Below are positions 11,066 through 26,600 of a stretch of 64,000 nucleotides of DNA, piece by piece. The stretch is from Cristatella mucedo (lineage: Eukaryota; Bryozoa; Phylactolaemata; Cristatellidae): positions 3,122,501 to 3,186,500 of the forward strand of contig WPIO01000038.1 in NCBI GenBank assembly GCA_009760855.2, read 5' to 3'. Under the pieces are notes generated by a model that worked only from the letters and a program-made list of their open reading frames with translations, was not told the origin of the DNA and ran no database searches. The position numbers were made by a program, and so were the translations under genes. Positions within the stretch are counted from its first letter, which is position 1. Every line of letters begins with the position of its first letter.

Positions 11066-11859
11066 GCGGGTGGAGCGGCTACGTTCCGTGTGCTTCCGCC
11101 AGACTTCGTTGCGTGTATGGCGATGGCGAGGAAGGCAAAGCCTCGATCATCTCCGGTGCTTTGAAGAAGGCACTGGACCACCGACCCAGTGATGGCTGTG
11201 GCAGTTTTCTTCCTTTACAGCACTCGCAAATTGTCTAAAAAGATAATTGGTTCCATTCCGGGCTATACGGACGTGTTTCTATTCTTGTTAATGATATAAT
11301 TATTATCATTATTATTACTATTACTATTATCAGGAGTGTTGACTCCTCGCTTGCTCGCATTGATGAGCTCAATCCACGGGTGGAGCCGCACAGCTACGAG
11401 AGAGCTGTGCGGATGTCATTCGCTGCCGTTCGATTCAGTGAATGTGAATGACTGCTGGTGGGGGCAAAGGTGCGCTCGCATCAGGTCAGCATTTCACTTT
11501 CGAGCGAGTTGTATCCGACTGCATCTGAAGTGAGAGCATTTATCCGGCCGACGTAATAGTGAAATGGCAGCGTCCTAGACCAGCCACGTCATGGCAGGCG
11601 AAATATTATGGGCCGTTCCCGAATTAAAACGACAAGGAACCGCTATATACCCTAACCCACGGTTGGGCGGCATCACAGCTCTAGTCATTCGCTAGGTCAT
11701 TATCTATGCTCTAGGCTTTTCGCCGGTTGGCAGTACTCTCGGCAGTTCTGGGCACCGAGTGAGAGCCGCTGTGTGCAGTTGCCCACGACCCTCCTCGTGC
11801 CTATCAAATATAATCCCTACGCAGCAAGCCTACCTGTTCTTTGATACCAACCATCTTGC
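11066..11859. other. No gene recognised; short (ATT)n at 11,296-11,330
   Basis: Contains an imperfect att/tat microsatellite near 11,296-11,330. No LINE block was recognised next to it. No convincing coding frame. Confidence 0.35.
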
Positions 11860-12300
11860 CAGCTCATCAAATTCTCTTAATCCCTTTGCTCTTGCTGTAT
11901 GCATTTCATGCTGACAATTTCCACTCAAATGGCAGCTAATTTTCTCAAATTGAATTGGGTTAAAATAAGATTGATAGTAAGGAGCGAACCGATAAAATGC
12001 AAAACCAATTCCTCAACAAGGCTCGGCCTGCACATCTCACGTGGCATCTCTGCGAAATGTAGGAACCTTGTTCTAAAGTGACTTTTCACTAGATGACAGC
12101 ATCAGCTCTGTAGTAACGTTGGATGGCTTTCAGCTCTGTGACATTGCAACAATTTCGACCGGCTTAAACAGGGAAAGCAAATTTTCAAGTTAGTCTAAAC
12201 GTCGGTGACATCTCGTCGTGACTTCTGCATATCACTACTCGCAGGTCTCATGTTACTTAATAGTCTTCCAGGCAGTGCCTAAAGGTGCTTGCGGTTAGCG
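11860..12300 (+). mobile_element. Degenerate LINE A-like ORF2 fragment
   Basis: Order and spacing match LINE A: aattctcttaatccctttgc, then atggcagctaattttctcaa, then a segment like the RLDFCNSLL motif (tcgtgacttctgcatatcac). Many substitutions and stops make it one of the oldest copies. Confidence 0.65.
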
Positions 12301-12529
12301 CAAAATGTGTCTGAATATCAAGCGGCATCTTGAGTTTAAGATTTTACATGTCAATTTAATAAACCTCTACTATTTCGCTGAAACCGACATACCTCAACCA
12401 CTGTCCTATTATTTATAGCATCATACCAATCGCTATGCTGACTCAAGATTTTTAGTTTTAGCCTCAAACCTTCCTGTGGATCCTGTGGAAACTGCTTCTT
12501 CAGTTCGTAAGCTATATATATAACCCTAA

Positions 12530-12535
<6 letters not shown>

Positions 12536-12567
<32 letters not shown>

Positions 12568-12570
12568 TTA

Positions 12571-12603
<33 letters not shown>

Positions 12604-12645
12604 GTATTTATTTATTTATTTATTTATATAGATATATATATCCGG
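12536..12645. repeat. Compound (TA)n / (TATT)n microsatellite
   Basis: Two successive blocks of (TA)n followed by gtattta-type tetranucleotide runs, giving a duplicated composite structure. Confidence 0.9.
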
Positions 12646-13551
12646 CGCGTCCGGTTGGAGCTTTCGGGAGCAGGATGTGCCGGAGGTCGCATCGGCCATA
12701 CGAAAAGTTCAGGTTCAGTTGAGGGGATTATGGCCACTGCACGGAATCCTCACTTTGCCCAAGACGGAGCAGCTTCTCAAAGTTTAATGCAGCGCGCGTA
12801 GTCGCAGTCCTTCGTAATGCAAGAGTTGAGCCACGTCTCAATACCGGCACGAGTGATACGTGCGGGCGTGCGCTCCCGTCGCGAATACCCCCCCCCCCCC
12901 CTGCGAGACCTGCTTAGGGAAGGTCGTGGCGAAGGTCACTAGCTCCATATCAGCTCGCAGGCGGTCGCCTGTAAATAAGCTTGAGTTTTCTCGGTGAAAG
13001 AGAGCTGGCGATTAAGTGCACCCGAATCCTCGCTATCCGTACACTCTAAAACATCGGACACGTCCGCTCCGTGTTTAATTCCAACGCCTGTACGTCGCCG
13101 ACAAGCGCAGAGCAGGCAGGGCGGCCGACTGTCTTTTGTACGCTTTAGCAACCGCAAGCTAAAGACAGCGCCAGACTGTGCCGCCATGCACGACGGACTT
13201 GTTTGGCTGTATGTCCCGAGTTGCGGCAACTACTGCCCTATCGGCGCTGGGCTTTGCCGGCCAGACGACGCTGGCAAGTAGACATAGTCTCGGCTGGCGG
13301 ATGTCCGGCGCGTACAGGTATCGAATCTTTCCTGAACCTATAGAGTCATAAATATGCGGCCATATATATAATACTCGAATAAAACAGGTGAGGTTTCCAC
13401 ACCTCTTGTCTCCCGCTATATGTTTTAGCTGCCGGGAGACTCTGGTCTACGAGGGGGAGGGGTACCGGCCAACCCATACCGCCCAGGGTCCTCTGCAGGA
13501 GCATCAAGACCGCCCCGGAAACAGACGTCCCTCTTCAGTGCTGGAGGTACA
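12646..13551. other. Region upstream of FMC1, no firm gene
   Basis: Holds a poly-C run at about 12,888-12,901 and overlapping open frames on both strands (12,994-13,281 plus; 12,939-13,229 minus) with no recognised motif. An AATAAA at about 13,379 follows the plus frame by ~100 nt, so an upstream gene could end here. A donor-like ACAG|GTGAGG at 13,387 could instead belong to an FMC1 5' UTR exon. Neither is proven. Confidence 0.35.
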
Positions 13552-17250
<3,699 letters not shown>

Positions 17251-17420
17251 CATTGGCCACATTGAAGCTGAAATATTGATCTGTTCGTTACACTCACAAG
17301 TCTAACGTTATTGTGTGAAACTTTGGTTTGTGCAGTGTTTCTAATGAACACACATGTTCAGCATGGCCAATAATTGTTGTAACTGTATGCCACTCTCAAA
17401 CTCAGTTATGTATCATGCTG

Positions 17421-17426
17421 AATAAA
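17421..17426 (+). promoter_or_regulatory. Poly(A) signal for FMC1
   Basis: AATAAA lies 170 nt after the FMC1 stop codon and is followed by a T/GT-rich stretch (gttcgttgtgcgtttttg) that could be the downstream element. It implies a short 3' UTR of about 190 nt. Confidence 0.75.
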
Positions 17427-17444
17427 TTCCTATCTCCCAGTCCT

Positions 17445-17844
17445 GTTCGTTGTGCGTTTTTGTCAGGACAAATCCTAAACGACTTAAATGACTTAAGCAT
17501 TGAAAGCACCTTCGTCTTCTTTGGAGAAGCGAAAGGCCGGTGCAGTAACTTCGGCACTTGTTGCAGTTGTACCTGCATATGCTAGCCACTAGAAGCCATT
17601 ACAGATGTGCTCATGACTTGTGGCCTTAGCAGAAACAATGCAAGTATATGCCGATGGACAGCAGCTCTGGTAGCTTTTACTGCACCAATGGGCTGTGTAG
17701 AAACCCTTGTACAGTTACTTTCGCAAAGCTGCATTACAAATCAAGTTGTTCTTAGGGGCCATTACTGGCCAGTTACACAACTGAAACGTGCAGAGGCCAG
17801 TGAACAACGTTGCTAAAGTAAGGTAAAGATTAGCTGATCAAAAT
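17445..17844. other. No gene recognised
   Basis: Frames are open on both strands: plus 17,607-17,816, and a minus frame of ~58 codons ending near 17,409. Neither has a known motif. A convergent gene ending here cannot be excluded. Confidence 0.3.
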
Positions 17845-17985
17845 GCCTGATTTCTTTTGCACAGAAGAGCCTTAATAGCAATTGCCTAGCTTGCAGTGGG
17901 CTGCAAAGGATTGCCTGCTGCAGGAGTCGAATCGACGACCTAAGTCGTGAAGTGGGAGTATCCAACCTCAAGGCTAATTTTTAGC
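17845..17985 (-). mobile_element. tRNA-derived SINE, diverged copy
   Basis: Same element as 9,636-9,797. The minus strand has the cgac-ttaggtcg stem, gattcgactcc B box and attgctattaaggctcttct tail. It is arranged in tandem with the next copy. Confidence 0.75.
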
Positions 17986-18141
17986 TCATTTAACAGCCTC
18001 ATTTTAATAGCAGCAGAAGAAACTTAATGGTTATAACCACTGCTTGCAGTATGGCTTTAAAGGATCGCCCACTGCTATAGAATTCGAACCCACGACCTCG
18101 GCAGCGAGGTCGTGAAAAAGCAACGGCCTACAAACGAGTCT
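17986..18141 (-). mobile_element. tRNA-derived SINE, second tandem copy
   Basis: The minus strand shows the intact cgacctcgctgccgaggtcg stem, gggttcgaattc B box and a tail with aaaatgaggctgttaaatga. It is head-to-tail with the copy at 17,845. Confidence 0.8.
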
Positions 18142-18329
18142 TGGTACGACGATCCATACAAAAATTCGTAATGATCAGTTATGAAAAGCAGGCATCAATA
18201 AGGCAAATAATAATAAGGCATGCAATAGCATCATTATCTATATCCGTAACTTCGCAAAGCCATACAAAACAAGTAGAAGCTGAGCTGAATTTATTTTTAA
18301 TTATACTCGCAAACGTGCTAGCAGCTTTT

Positions 18330-18940
18330 GGTGCGTGTAAAGACATCTAAATTGGTACGAGCATTCATGGCATTCTGTCTCGATTTCTGCAGCTCACTGC
18401 TTGCTCGTCTGCTGGCTGCTGTTCAATCAGCTGCTTACAGTTGGTGCGAAACTCGGCAGCTAGGCTTGTCTGTCGTGAGCATCGCTGTTGCCATGTCACG
18501 CCACTTCTTGCCGACCGGCACTGGCTCCCAGTCACGCAACGTATTAACTTCAAGGTTTTGTCGATCACTTTTATTTCCCTTCATTCCTTGGCTCTAGCCT
18601 ACCTATCAGATCTACTCCTCCATCAGGCTAGACAACGTACCACCAGATTTTCTTAATCAAATTGTCCAGCCGCACCTTGTATACACTTCAAATCCTTTGG
18701 AGACTGTATTTTTAGATCGAATGGTCCCTAAGCTTGGGACTCACTCGAGATTGACGTGACGCCATCCCCTGAATGGGCGATATTTAAAAGAAGCTAAACA
18801 TGCTACTATTTATCACAGCATTTAGTGGGTACTTATGAGTCGTCTTAAGTGTGCTTCTGTGTGCCGACACTGCATGATGCCAGTAACCACAGTTGCATGG
18901 TGACCCTGGGCAAATCACCTCTAATTATGCGATGCTAAAG
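18330..18940 (+). mobile_element. LINE A fragment, left part of an interrupted copy
   Basis: Matches A ORF2 C-terminal blocks (RLVCREHRCCHVTPLLAD, LAYLSDLLLHQARQRTTRF) and continues into the 3' UTR until ctaattatgcgatgc, where similarity stops. Confidence 0.85.
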
Positions 18941-19574
18941 TTTGATTCACCGGCACACGTGATAACATGCAATGAGGGTAGCTAGCCCAGTCCGACAAAG
19001 CTCTTGCTGCACCGAAGCTATTTGCTGCCTTGAAGCCACCAAAGAGGCTGCCCAAAACGAGTATATGCCAACTGGATTCCCTCTTCGGCAGCAGTCACAC
19101 AAGACGTCAGCTAATTGCTGTATCGGGCTTAAGTAGACGTCCACTCAGGGGGACGCAGCAGCAGGCCAGCATATGACTGCCCTGCCTGGCATCGGAGTCG
19201 CCAAGGTTCAACTTCTGCAGGTGACTTACCTAGGTAAACTACAGCCGCGATGGATCCCAATGGCCCTTAAGCCAGAAGCCGTGGCTGAAACTCCACTGGA
19301 ACATATACACCGCTGGACTGTAAACTGGCGGCAGTGGGAATAACAAGGCAGGTGCTGGTCGGTCAATCCACTACGCTCCCCCACGATCTCAGGATCATGC
19401 ATACCAAAGGGGTAGCGACAAGCACATGACAGCAAAGCAAGCCTATCGCACCTAAAGGGAAGCATGGCACGGCATTGCCCTGCAGTACTAGACGTCACTG
19501 TGCATGCAGAACTAAACGTGACACAAAGATGCTCCTTTAGTGAGGAGGTGGCATAACAAGAGCGAAACTACAGA
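18941..19574. mobile_element. ~635-bp insertion of unknown type in LINE A
   Basis: This DNA separates two parts of a single LINE A 3' UTR, so it must have arrived after that LINE. It has no similarity that I can see to A, B, the SINE or the satellite. It has no clear terminal inverted repeats and no intact coding frame beyond a 90-codon minus frame. It may be a solo LTR, a non-autonomous DNA element or a filler insertion. Confidence 0.5.
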
Positions 19575-19700
19575 TAGTGAGCATGCTACCATTAACCATG
19601 CAATTATTCTTCCTGCACAGCAGATGTAAAGTGCGTCGAAAAGACATATTTCTTAAAGGACTCATTTCTTAAATACACATTTATTGCTACTATTAGTAGC
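19575..19700 (+). mobile_element. LINE A 3' end, right part of interrupted copy
   Basis: Resumes with agcatgctaccattaaccat ... cagatgtaaagtgc and a short att-type tail, completing the copy begun at 18,330. Confidence 0.8.
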
Positions 19701-19719
19701 ATTATCAGCACCAGCTGCT

Positions 19720-20502
19720 TATTTCAAAAGCTTCATTTAGAAGTCTGCTTCTACAGTTAGCCATCACATCCGATCCATATCCAAGATTAGGAGCTGTCTC
19801 CCACAGTGGCTTGTAAAAGAAACCCAGCTCTTTAGTTTTGTCTCGGCTTGATTGTTGTAATTCCCTTTTGGCCGGACTGCCAAAGAAAGCTATTAGGCCA
19901 CTGCAGCCGACTATGAAAAAGGCTGCAAAGCTAGTCTTCAAGTCCCAGCGGTTTGAGCACGTGTCTCGTTTGCTGAAAGAGCTAGGATGGTTGTTGGTTG
20001 AGCAACGGATACAGAGCAAAGTTCTTATGCTGACCCACAAGGCCTGACACGGCTTGGCTCCTTCGTACCAAGCTGAACTGCAACATCAGTTTCAGCCTCT
20101 TCGTGCCCTCAGGTCCGGTGTGGACAATAAATTAGCTGTTCCATTCCTCCACATAAAGACAGTTGGCGACAGAAGCTTTAGCTCTGCAGGTACTAGACTT
20201 TGGAACTCGCTTCCACATTTCTTACGCAAGACAACTACTCACCTACTGCCGGCTATGGCACATCTTTTTCAGCGGTCCTGAGCTGCTACTTCTATGCTAC
20301 TCACTACCTCAACTGCTCTCCTGACTTTGCTATGCTTCCCTTGTTTGTCTTTGTTGCGTGAGACAAAGTCTGTGGGCCACCGAATACGTACCGAAAGCCG
20401 CTTAGGCTGTGAGTGCGCTATACGAAACTCTCCTGCGTAACACCCACGTGGTATTGACGACTTTGTGGAGTTACAGACGGAGATGCATTACATTACATCA
20501 CA
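19720..20502 (+). mobile_element. LINE B fragment
   Basis: 5'-truncated B copy containing SRLDCCNSLLAGLPKKAI, WLLVEQRIQSKVLMLTHKA and LKTVGDRSFSSAGTRLWNS-like frames and ending in the acattacat tail. It starts within 20 bp of the preceding LINE A tail. Several frameshifts prevent coding. Confidence 0.9.
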
Positions 20503-20549
20503 TTACCAGCCGCTTAAGTTCGATGACTCGTCAAGTGGTTGCTTCGAGC

Positions 20550-20632
20550 TGCTCTCACTCACTTTTAGGTAGCTTCTTTCACTCTTTATATTCTCATCTT
20601 GTTCCGACCTACCTTTCTGACCATAGTGAAGT
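20550..20632 (+). mobile_element. Short LINE A-like fragment
   Basis: cacttttaggtagcttcttt followed by ctacctttctgacc resembles the A segment coding SLTFRSLHS...AYLSD. Weak and short. Confidence 0.4.
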
Positions 20633-20852
20633 TTAAAGGCTAGCAGGCTAGCACTGTGAAATAAATTTCACGCCTAAGGATGATCGATAGATCATGCATG
20701 AGCATATTCTTCTGAAATTGTAGTTTTTCCCTAGTTTCCAGTTATGAATGGAGTTATCTCAATATCCTAATCCAACTGTACATCCAAACTTGAGCATTAC
20801 ATATATGTTCTTTGAAACGGGATGCAATTAGACTTTGACGTTTTGGTAAATT

Positions 20853-21085
20853 CTTAGGCTGACCCACAGGGCCCACCACGGCTTGGCTCCTTCGTACCTA
20901 GCTGAACTGCTGCACCAGTTTCAGCCCCTTCACGCCCTCAGGTCCTGTATGGACAATAAATTAGCTGTTTCATTCCTCCGCCTAAAGATGGTCGGCGACA
21001 GAAGCTTTAGCTCTGCGGGTCCTAGACCGTGGAACTCATTTCCACAATTTTTTCCACAACGATAATTACTCTCATGCTACCGAAT
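20853..21085 (+). mobile_element. LINE B fragment, left half of interrupted copy
   Basis: Encodes LAPSYLAELLHQFQPLHALR- and LKMVGDRSFSSAGPRPWNS-like blocks up to the position equivalent to gactatggc, where a minus-strand LINE A interrupts it. Confidence 0.88.
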
Positions 21086-22287
21086 GGCTAATAATAATAA
21101 TGATAATAATAATAATGCAGTTGATAAAGCGCCCTCAGAGAACTTAATCTCTTTCTAGGCGCTTTACATTTGCTGCAAAGGGAAATGCAATTGAATGGTG
21201 AGTAAAATCTTGCTTGATAAACAAACAAAATGAATAACATGGTTAGGGGTGACATGCACAGGGTCAGCATGCATATGTGGTTAGTGGCAGCATGCACAGT
21301 TTCAGCACCCATAAGCAAATCGAGGACGAATCACAGGGACCCACTAAATTCTGTCCTAAATATGTGTTTTTGAATTCTTTTTAAATATGGTCAGGTCAGG
21401 GGATATTTTGACGCAGGTCGGGAGCGAGTTCCAGGCTTTGGGAGCATACGAACTAAATGCACGGTCTCCGAAGGCTTTGAGGTTTGTACGGGGTATTTGT
21501 GGACTGTTGGGATTCCGAAAAGCAGGTGGTACGATGCTTGGCCTGATGGGGGAGCAAATCTGAGAAATAGGCTGGAGCCAAAGAATGAAGTGACCTAAAA
21601 GTGAGCGACAAAATCTTGAATTCAATCCGTTGCTTGACTGGCAGCCAGTGCAGGTCAGCTAGAAGTGGAGTAATTTGGCAACTGCTACGCTCACGACAGA
21701 CAAGCCTAGCTGCACAGTTTTGCACCAGCTGCTATCGCCTGATCGCACATGCCGGTAGGCCAGTAAGCTGTGAGTTGCAGAAGTCGAGACGGGATGTCAC
21801 GAATGCATGGACCAACTCAGATGTGGCATCCTTATCTATACAATCCCGAATTATGGCAATGTTATGAAGCTGAAAATAGGCAGATTTCACTGTGGAGGTG
21901 ATATGGACGTCGAACGAGAGGTCGCTTTGGAATATGACACCCAGATTTCAAGCTGAATTAACTGGAGAAATGCTGGCAGAGCCAATTTTGAGTTTCAGCC
22001 TTTCCTATTTGTGAATCACCCTGGGTTTGCCCATAACTAGTAAGTTAGTTTTATTTTCATTTAGTTTTAGGAAATTTGCAGCCATCCATGTGCGGATGTC
22101 ATCAATGCATGCAGCAAGTGAGGCGAGAGAATTCGAGGTGCTCGAAGGCTGGGAGGGATCAAAGCAAAAGTACAACTGAGTGTCATCCGCATAGAAGTGA
22201 AAGCCTAGATTGTGCTTGGCAATCACATCAGCAAGAGGGAGAGTATAAACCATGAAAAGAACCGGACCTAGCACAAAGCTCATACTT
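21086..22287 (-). mobile_element. LINE A copy inserted into LINE B
   Basis: The best preserved A 3' half in the window. The minus frame 22,283-22,005 encodes [20 protein letters not shown]... with an intact [12 protein letters not shown] catalytic motif, then the RT thumb. The minus frame 21,725-21,453 encodes NCAARLVCRERSSCQITPLL... and LAPAYFSDLLPHQAKHRTTC. The 3' block and (TTA)n tail follow. The 5' end is truncated just before VLGP. At least one frameshift separates the two frames, so it is not coding. Confidence 0.93.
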
Positions 22288-22532
22288 TTCAGAGGTCCTG
22301 AGCTTCTACTTCCATGCTACTCACCACCTCAACTGCTCTCGTGACTCTGCTATGCTTCCCACGTTGTCTTTGTTGGGTGAGATGAGATGAGTTGGCTACC
22401 AAATGCTTACCGAACGCCGCTTAGGCTGTGATTGTGCTATAAAAAACTCTCCTGCGTAACACCCACATAGTCTTTATGACTTTGTGGAGTTACAGTAGTA
22501 GATATATTACATTACTTTTATTACATTACATT
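22288..22532 (+). mobile_element. LINE B 3' end, right half of interrupted copy
   Basis: Resumes exactly where the 20,853 copy stopped (atacttttcagaggtcctga) and runs to aactctcctgcgtaacaccc and a tail of attacattac repeats. Confidence 0.9.
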
Positions 22533-22868
22533 ACAACGTGGCACTATCGGGTAGTGACCAAGGCAAGTCAAACTCCTGAGCGGCTACTCGAATATGACAA
22601 GGCAAGTCGGCGTCATGTAAGTGCATACAATTTTCCCAAGTTATGAGTTTCAAGCTAAGAAAGTGAATTTCCTGCTCGAGGGAAATAAAAATATATATAA
22701 ACATTGCATCCTTGGAGAACTATTTAGGCGCATCGCGTATGCTATGGCTGGGGCTACAGCAAATGACCTCTGCCATTAAATACATTCACTTTGACCTGGG
22801 TTCGAAGCGAGCACCTTAAAAGTTGGCAAAGCCAGTGCAGCAGCTTACTGAACCCACTTCCTTAATAC
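22533..22868. other. No gene recognised
   Basis: AT-rich. A B-box-like gggttcgaagcg occurs at about 22,799 but no matching A box or SINE tail was found. Confidence 0.35.
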
Positions 22869-22958
22869 GGTGGACGTCGTCTCGTCTGCGACAGCTCTCT
22901 TGAAATGCAGGGGGAGTGCTATACCCCCTGCATTTCAAGAGAGCTGTCGCAGTCCACC
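22869..22958. repeat. Perfect 27-bp inverted repeat (hairpin)
   Basis: Arms 22,888-22,914 and 22,924-22,950 are exact reverse complements over 27 bp around a 9-nt loop (agtgctata). A further 7-bp pair, ggtggac (22,869-22,875) and gtccacc (22,952-22,958), extends the stem past a 12-nt bulge on the left and a 1-nt bulge on the right. It could be a foldback-element remnant, a small-RNA precursor-like hairpin or an inverted duplication. Confidence 0.9.
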
Positions 22959-23699
22959 GGTAGAGAGCCGGGGGACGAGCTTCTACGCGGCTACAGAGTA
23001 ACGAACAGTATTTTTCTGCACGTTCTAGCAGCACTGACCTTAATAGTATCTGGTAGCACTCAGTGCTATAGCGTGGCCGTGCGGATGCTACTGCTGCAAT
23101 CGAAATATCAATATTTATCTATCAGGCAAATGGTCTCTCCGGCTATGAGAAGATTGAAATGTAGTTGTCATTTTGCCAAGATTGGAGCACAGAAAGCGGC
23201 TCTCGTTGTGAATGGGCTGCAGAAATACTGGCGGAGTCCTTGTGGGGCTTTTCGTAGTTACCACAGAAGATAAGAATCATTAGAAATCAGATCACGTGTG
23301 GCTTGCTGCAAGGCACACGTCTAAAATCTGTATGTGTGTTTGCAAGCCGTGTTTGCCTTTGGCACGGCACAATTTGAAATTGCTTTTTTTTTAAATCGAC
23401 GTTTTACCCATTTTCCGTTAGTCTCCCATTAAATGCAGCAGTAGATCTGCTGGCTGTCGACATTCGGCCAAAGTGGTGAGACAAGGCCGAATAGTTTTTA
23501 CTAAATTAGACTTAGCAAAGCCTTGAAGTATAGCTTTCCAAATATAGTTCTGATGTGTACCATAAATTAACAATAAATTCTATTGCCACCAAATAAGGCG
23601 AGCTGGGTACCAGCTCGTTTGGTATTCCTATCATTGTCTAGAACCTCTCAGCAAGCGCCCCCACATACGTCACTGTGAATCTCTCTAACTTAGTGGTCA
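22959..23699. other. No gene recognised
   Basis: The plus frame 22,905-23,273 has no recognised motif. The last ~100 bp may be the 5' region of the LINE that follows. Confidence 0.35.
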
Positions 23700-26600
23700 T
23701 CAGGCCTGTTGTGACTCATCGGCCAGACTTAACGCTTGCCTTTGGAATCCTCGCTCAATGTGCAATAAACCTCTGGTCATAAGCGACCTTATATCTGAAA
23801 ATGGTATCGACCTGCTCGCCCTAACTTAAACTTGGAAAAATCGATAAACTGCCCGACAATTAAAGACGATACCCTACCTGATTTCTTATTCTTTCACTCC
23901 CTGTATCAATCAAAACTGGAGATTGAGTTGCTATTATCGTGCGCTCGAAGTTCAACTTTTTTCAAGCATGATTTTACTTACCATTTAATTGCATTTTCCT
24001 TTGCAGCAAATGTAAAGCGCCTAGAAAGACATTAAGTTCTCTGAGGGCGCTTTATCAAGTATATAAATATTATTATTATAACTTCAAGCCATTTGCAGTA
24101 CCCTCGAAGCAGTCTTTTGAATCAATTATCTTGGTCTCATCCGAAAACAAGCTACCGATAGTGGCAGTAGTCTATCGACCACCAGGTACCAAATCCTCCT
24201 TTATCTCTGATTTCTCCGATCTCATTTCGATTCTGTGTGCAAGAAATCGATCCTTCCTCGTTATGGGTGATTTCAACGTTCACTTTGATAATTTATCTGA
24301 CGCTTTCAGCACCGAATTTCGTGCATTGACTGACTCATTGTCTCTTGTGGCTCATGTGCATGGCCCTACCCACATCAAGGGTCACACACTTGACCAAATT
24401 TTCTCATATAACTGCACTTTGTCTTCACCAATTATCACCAAATCCTGCTTATCTGACCACATGCAGATCTCATTCAATCTACAGTGTGTGCCCACATCCT
24501 CCTCTAAAATAACCTGTGAATCGCGAAACCTCAAGACCCTTGACATCGATGCTGTCCGTGCGAGAATATCTGCTTCGCCTTTGCTGCTCAGTCCTCCCTC
24601 CGATCTGTCATCACTGGTAGATTGCTACAACACGACACTAGCTGACACGCTCGACATAGTTGGCACCTCTGACAAAGCGCACTGTGCGCCCCCGCCCAGA
24701 CGGCCTAAGGTTTACCACAGACATTAAATTAGCCAAGTCTACTAAACGATAGCTTGAAAAGGCATACAAAAGATCCGGACTAACTGTCCATCGACAGGCA
24801 TATGAAGACTACTGTAGGTCGTACCAATCGATCCTAGCAAAGGCCAAGTCTAGCTTCTATAGAAACATTGTTGAATCACAGATGCACAATCCAAAAATGC
24901 TGATGTCGACAATAAACCATCACCTCAACCGTTCCCGGGTTAGCTCCTTACCTGATGATTCTTGTGATGATCTAGCCGATCGCTTCTCTCGATTCTTTGT
25001 GCAGAACATAGACAAGATCAGGGAGTCGATCACTACGATGACAACATCCCCACTAGACTGCTGTTCCCCGATTCCCGGCTGCACCTGAATGTCTATATTT
25101 AAGCAGGTCACTAGTGAACTAGTCCTAAATTTATATCCCGATCAAAGACGACAACCAGTCCTCTGAACCCTATTTCCATGGTCCTGTTCCTACGTTGCAT
25201 TGATCTGATGCTGCCATGCATAGCTAACATCATTAGTATGTCATTAGCCTCAGTTCATGTCCCAGTGTCTTTCAAAAGATCTGTACTCAGGCCACTTCTC
25301 AAGAAAGCAGCACTAGACCAAGACAACCTGAGCAACTAAAGCCCAGTCTCCCTCCTACCATTCCTATCAAAGACACTGGCACGGATCGTAGCGGATCAGT
25401 TGAACTCATATGTCGAAAGTTCAAACCTTGCAGGTTAGTTTCAGTCTGGCTTTAGAGCTAATCACTCCAAGAGTCAGCGCTGCTTAGGGTATACAACGAC
25501 CTACTTAGGAATGCAGACATAGGTAGAGTGTCTCTGCTTGTTTTGCTCGATCATTCGGCAGCTTTTGATACTATCGATCACAAAGTTCTTCTAGAGCGTC
25601 TCTCATCTTGCCTGGGCATCACTGGCACTGCTCTGGACTAGTCCAGGTCCTATCTCAGTGGGAGACTCCAGAGTATTTACGTGGATGGACAAAGATCATC
25701 CAAGGTACCTCCGAAAAATGGGGTACCTCAGGACTCCGTGCTTGGTCCGTTTCCTTTCACGGATTATACTCTCTCTCTCTTGCTCATGTGATTGCCAAGC
25801 ACAACCTAGGCTTTCACTTCTATGCGGCTGACACTCAGTTGTACCTTTGCTTCGATCCCTCCCAGCCTTCAAGCACCTCAAATTCTCTAAACTCACTTGC
25901 CGCATTTAGTGATGACATCCACACATGGATGGCAGCTAGTTTTCTAAAACTAAATGATGATAAAACTAACTTACTAGTTATGGGCAAACCCAGTGTTATT
26001 CAGAAATTGGAAAGGCTGACGCTCAAAATTGGCTCAGCCAGCATATCTCCGGTTGACTCAGCTTGACATCTAAGCGTCATGTTCCAAAGTAAACTTTTGT
26101 TAGACGACCACGACAACTCCACAGTCAAATCTGACTACTTTCAGCTACATAACATTACTAGAATTCGGGCTTGTATAGATAAGGATTCCACATCTAAGTT
26201 GGTCCTTGCATTCGTGACATCCCATCTCGACTTCTGCAACTCACTGCTAACTGGCCTACCGGCATGTGCGATCAAGCAATTGCAGCTGGTACAAAACTGT
26301 GCAGCTAGGCTTGTCTGTCGTGAGCGTAGCAGTTGCCACATGACTCCGCTGCTCGCCGACCTGCACTGGCTCCAAGTCAAGCAGCGGATTGACTTAAAGT
26401 TTTGTTGCTCACTTTTAGGTCACTTCATTCTTTGGCTTCAGCCTATCTCTCAGATCTATTTCCCAACCAAGCGTAACACCAGGCGTACCATCGTACCACC
26501 TGCTTTTCGCAATCCAACAGTCTAAAAGTACCTCGCACAAACCTCAAATACTTAGGATACCGCGAATTAAGTTCGTATGCTCCCAAAGCCTGGAACTCCC

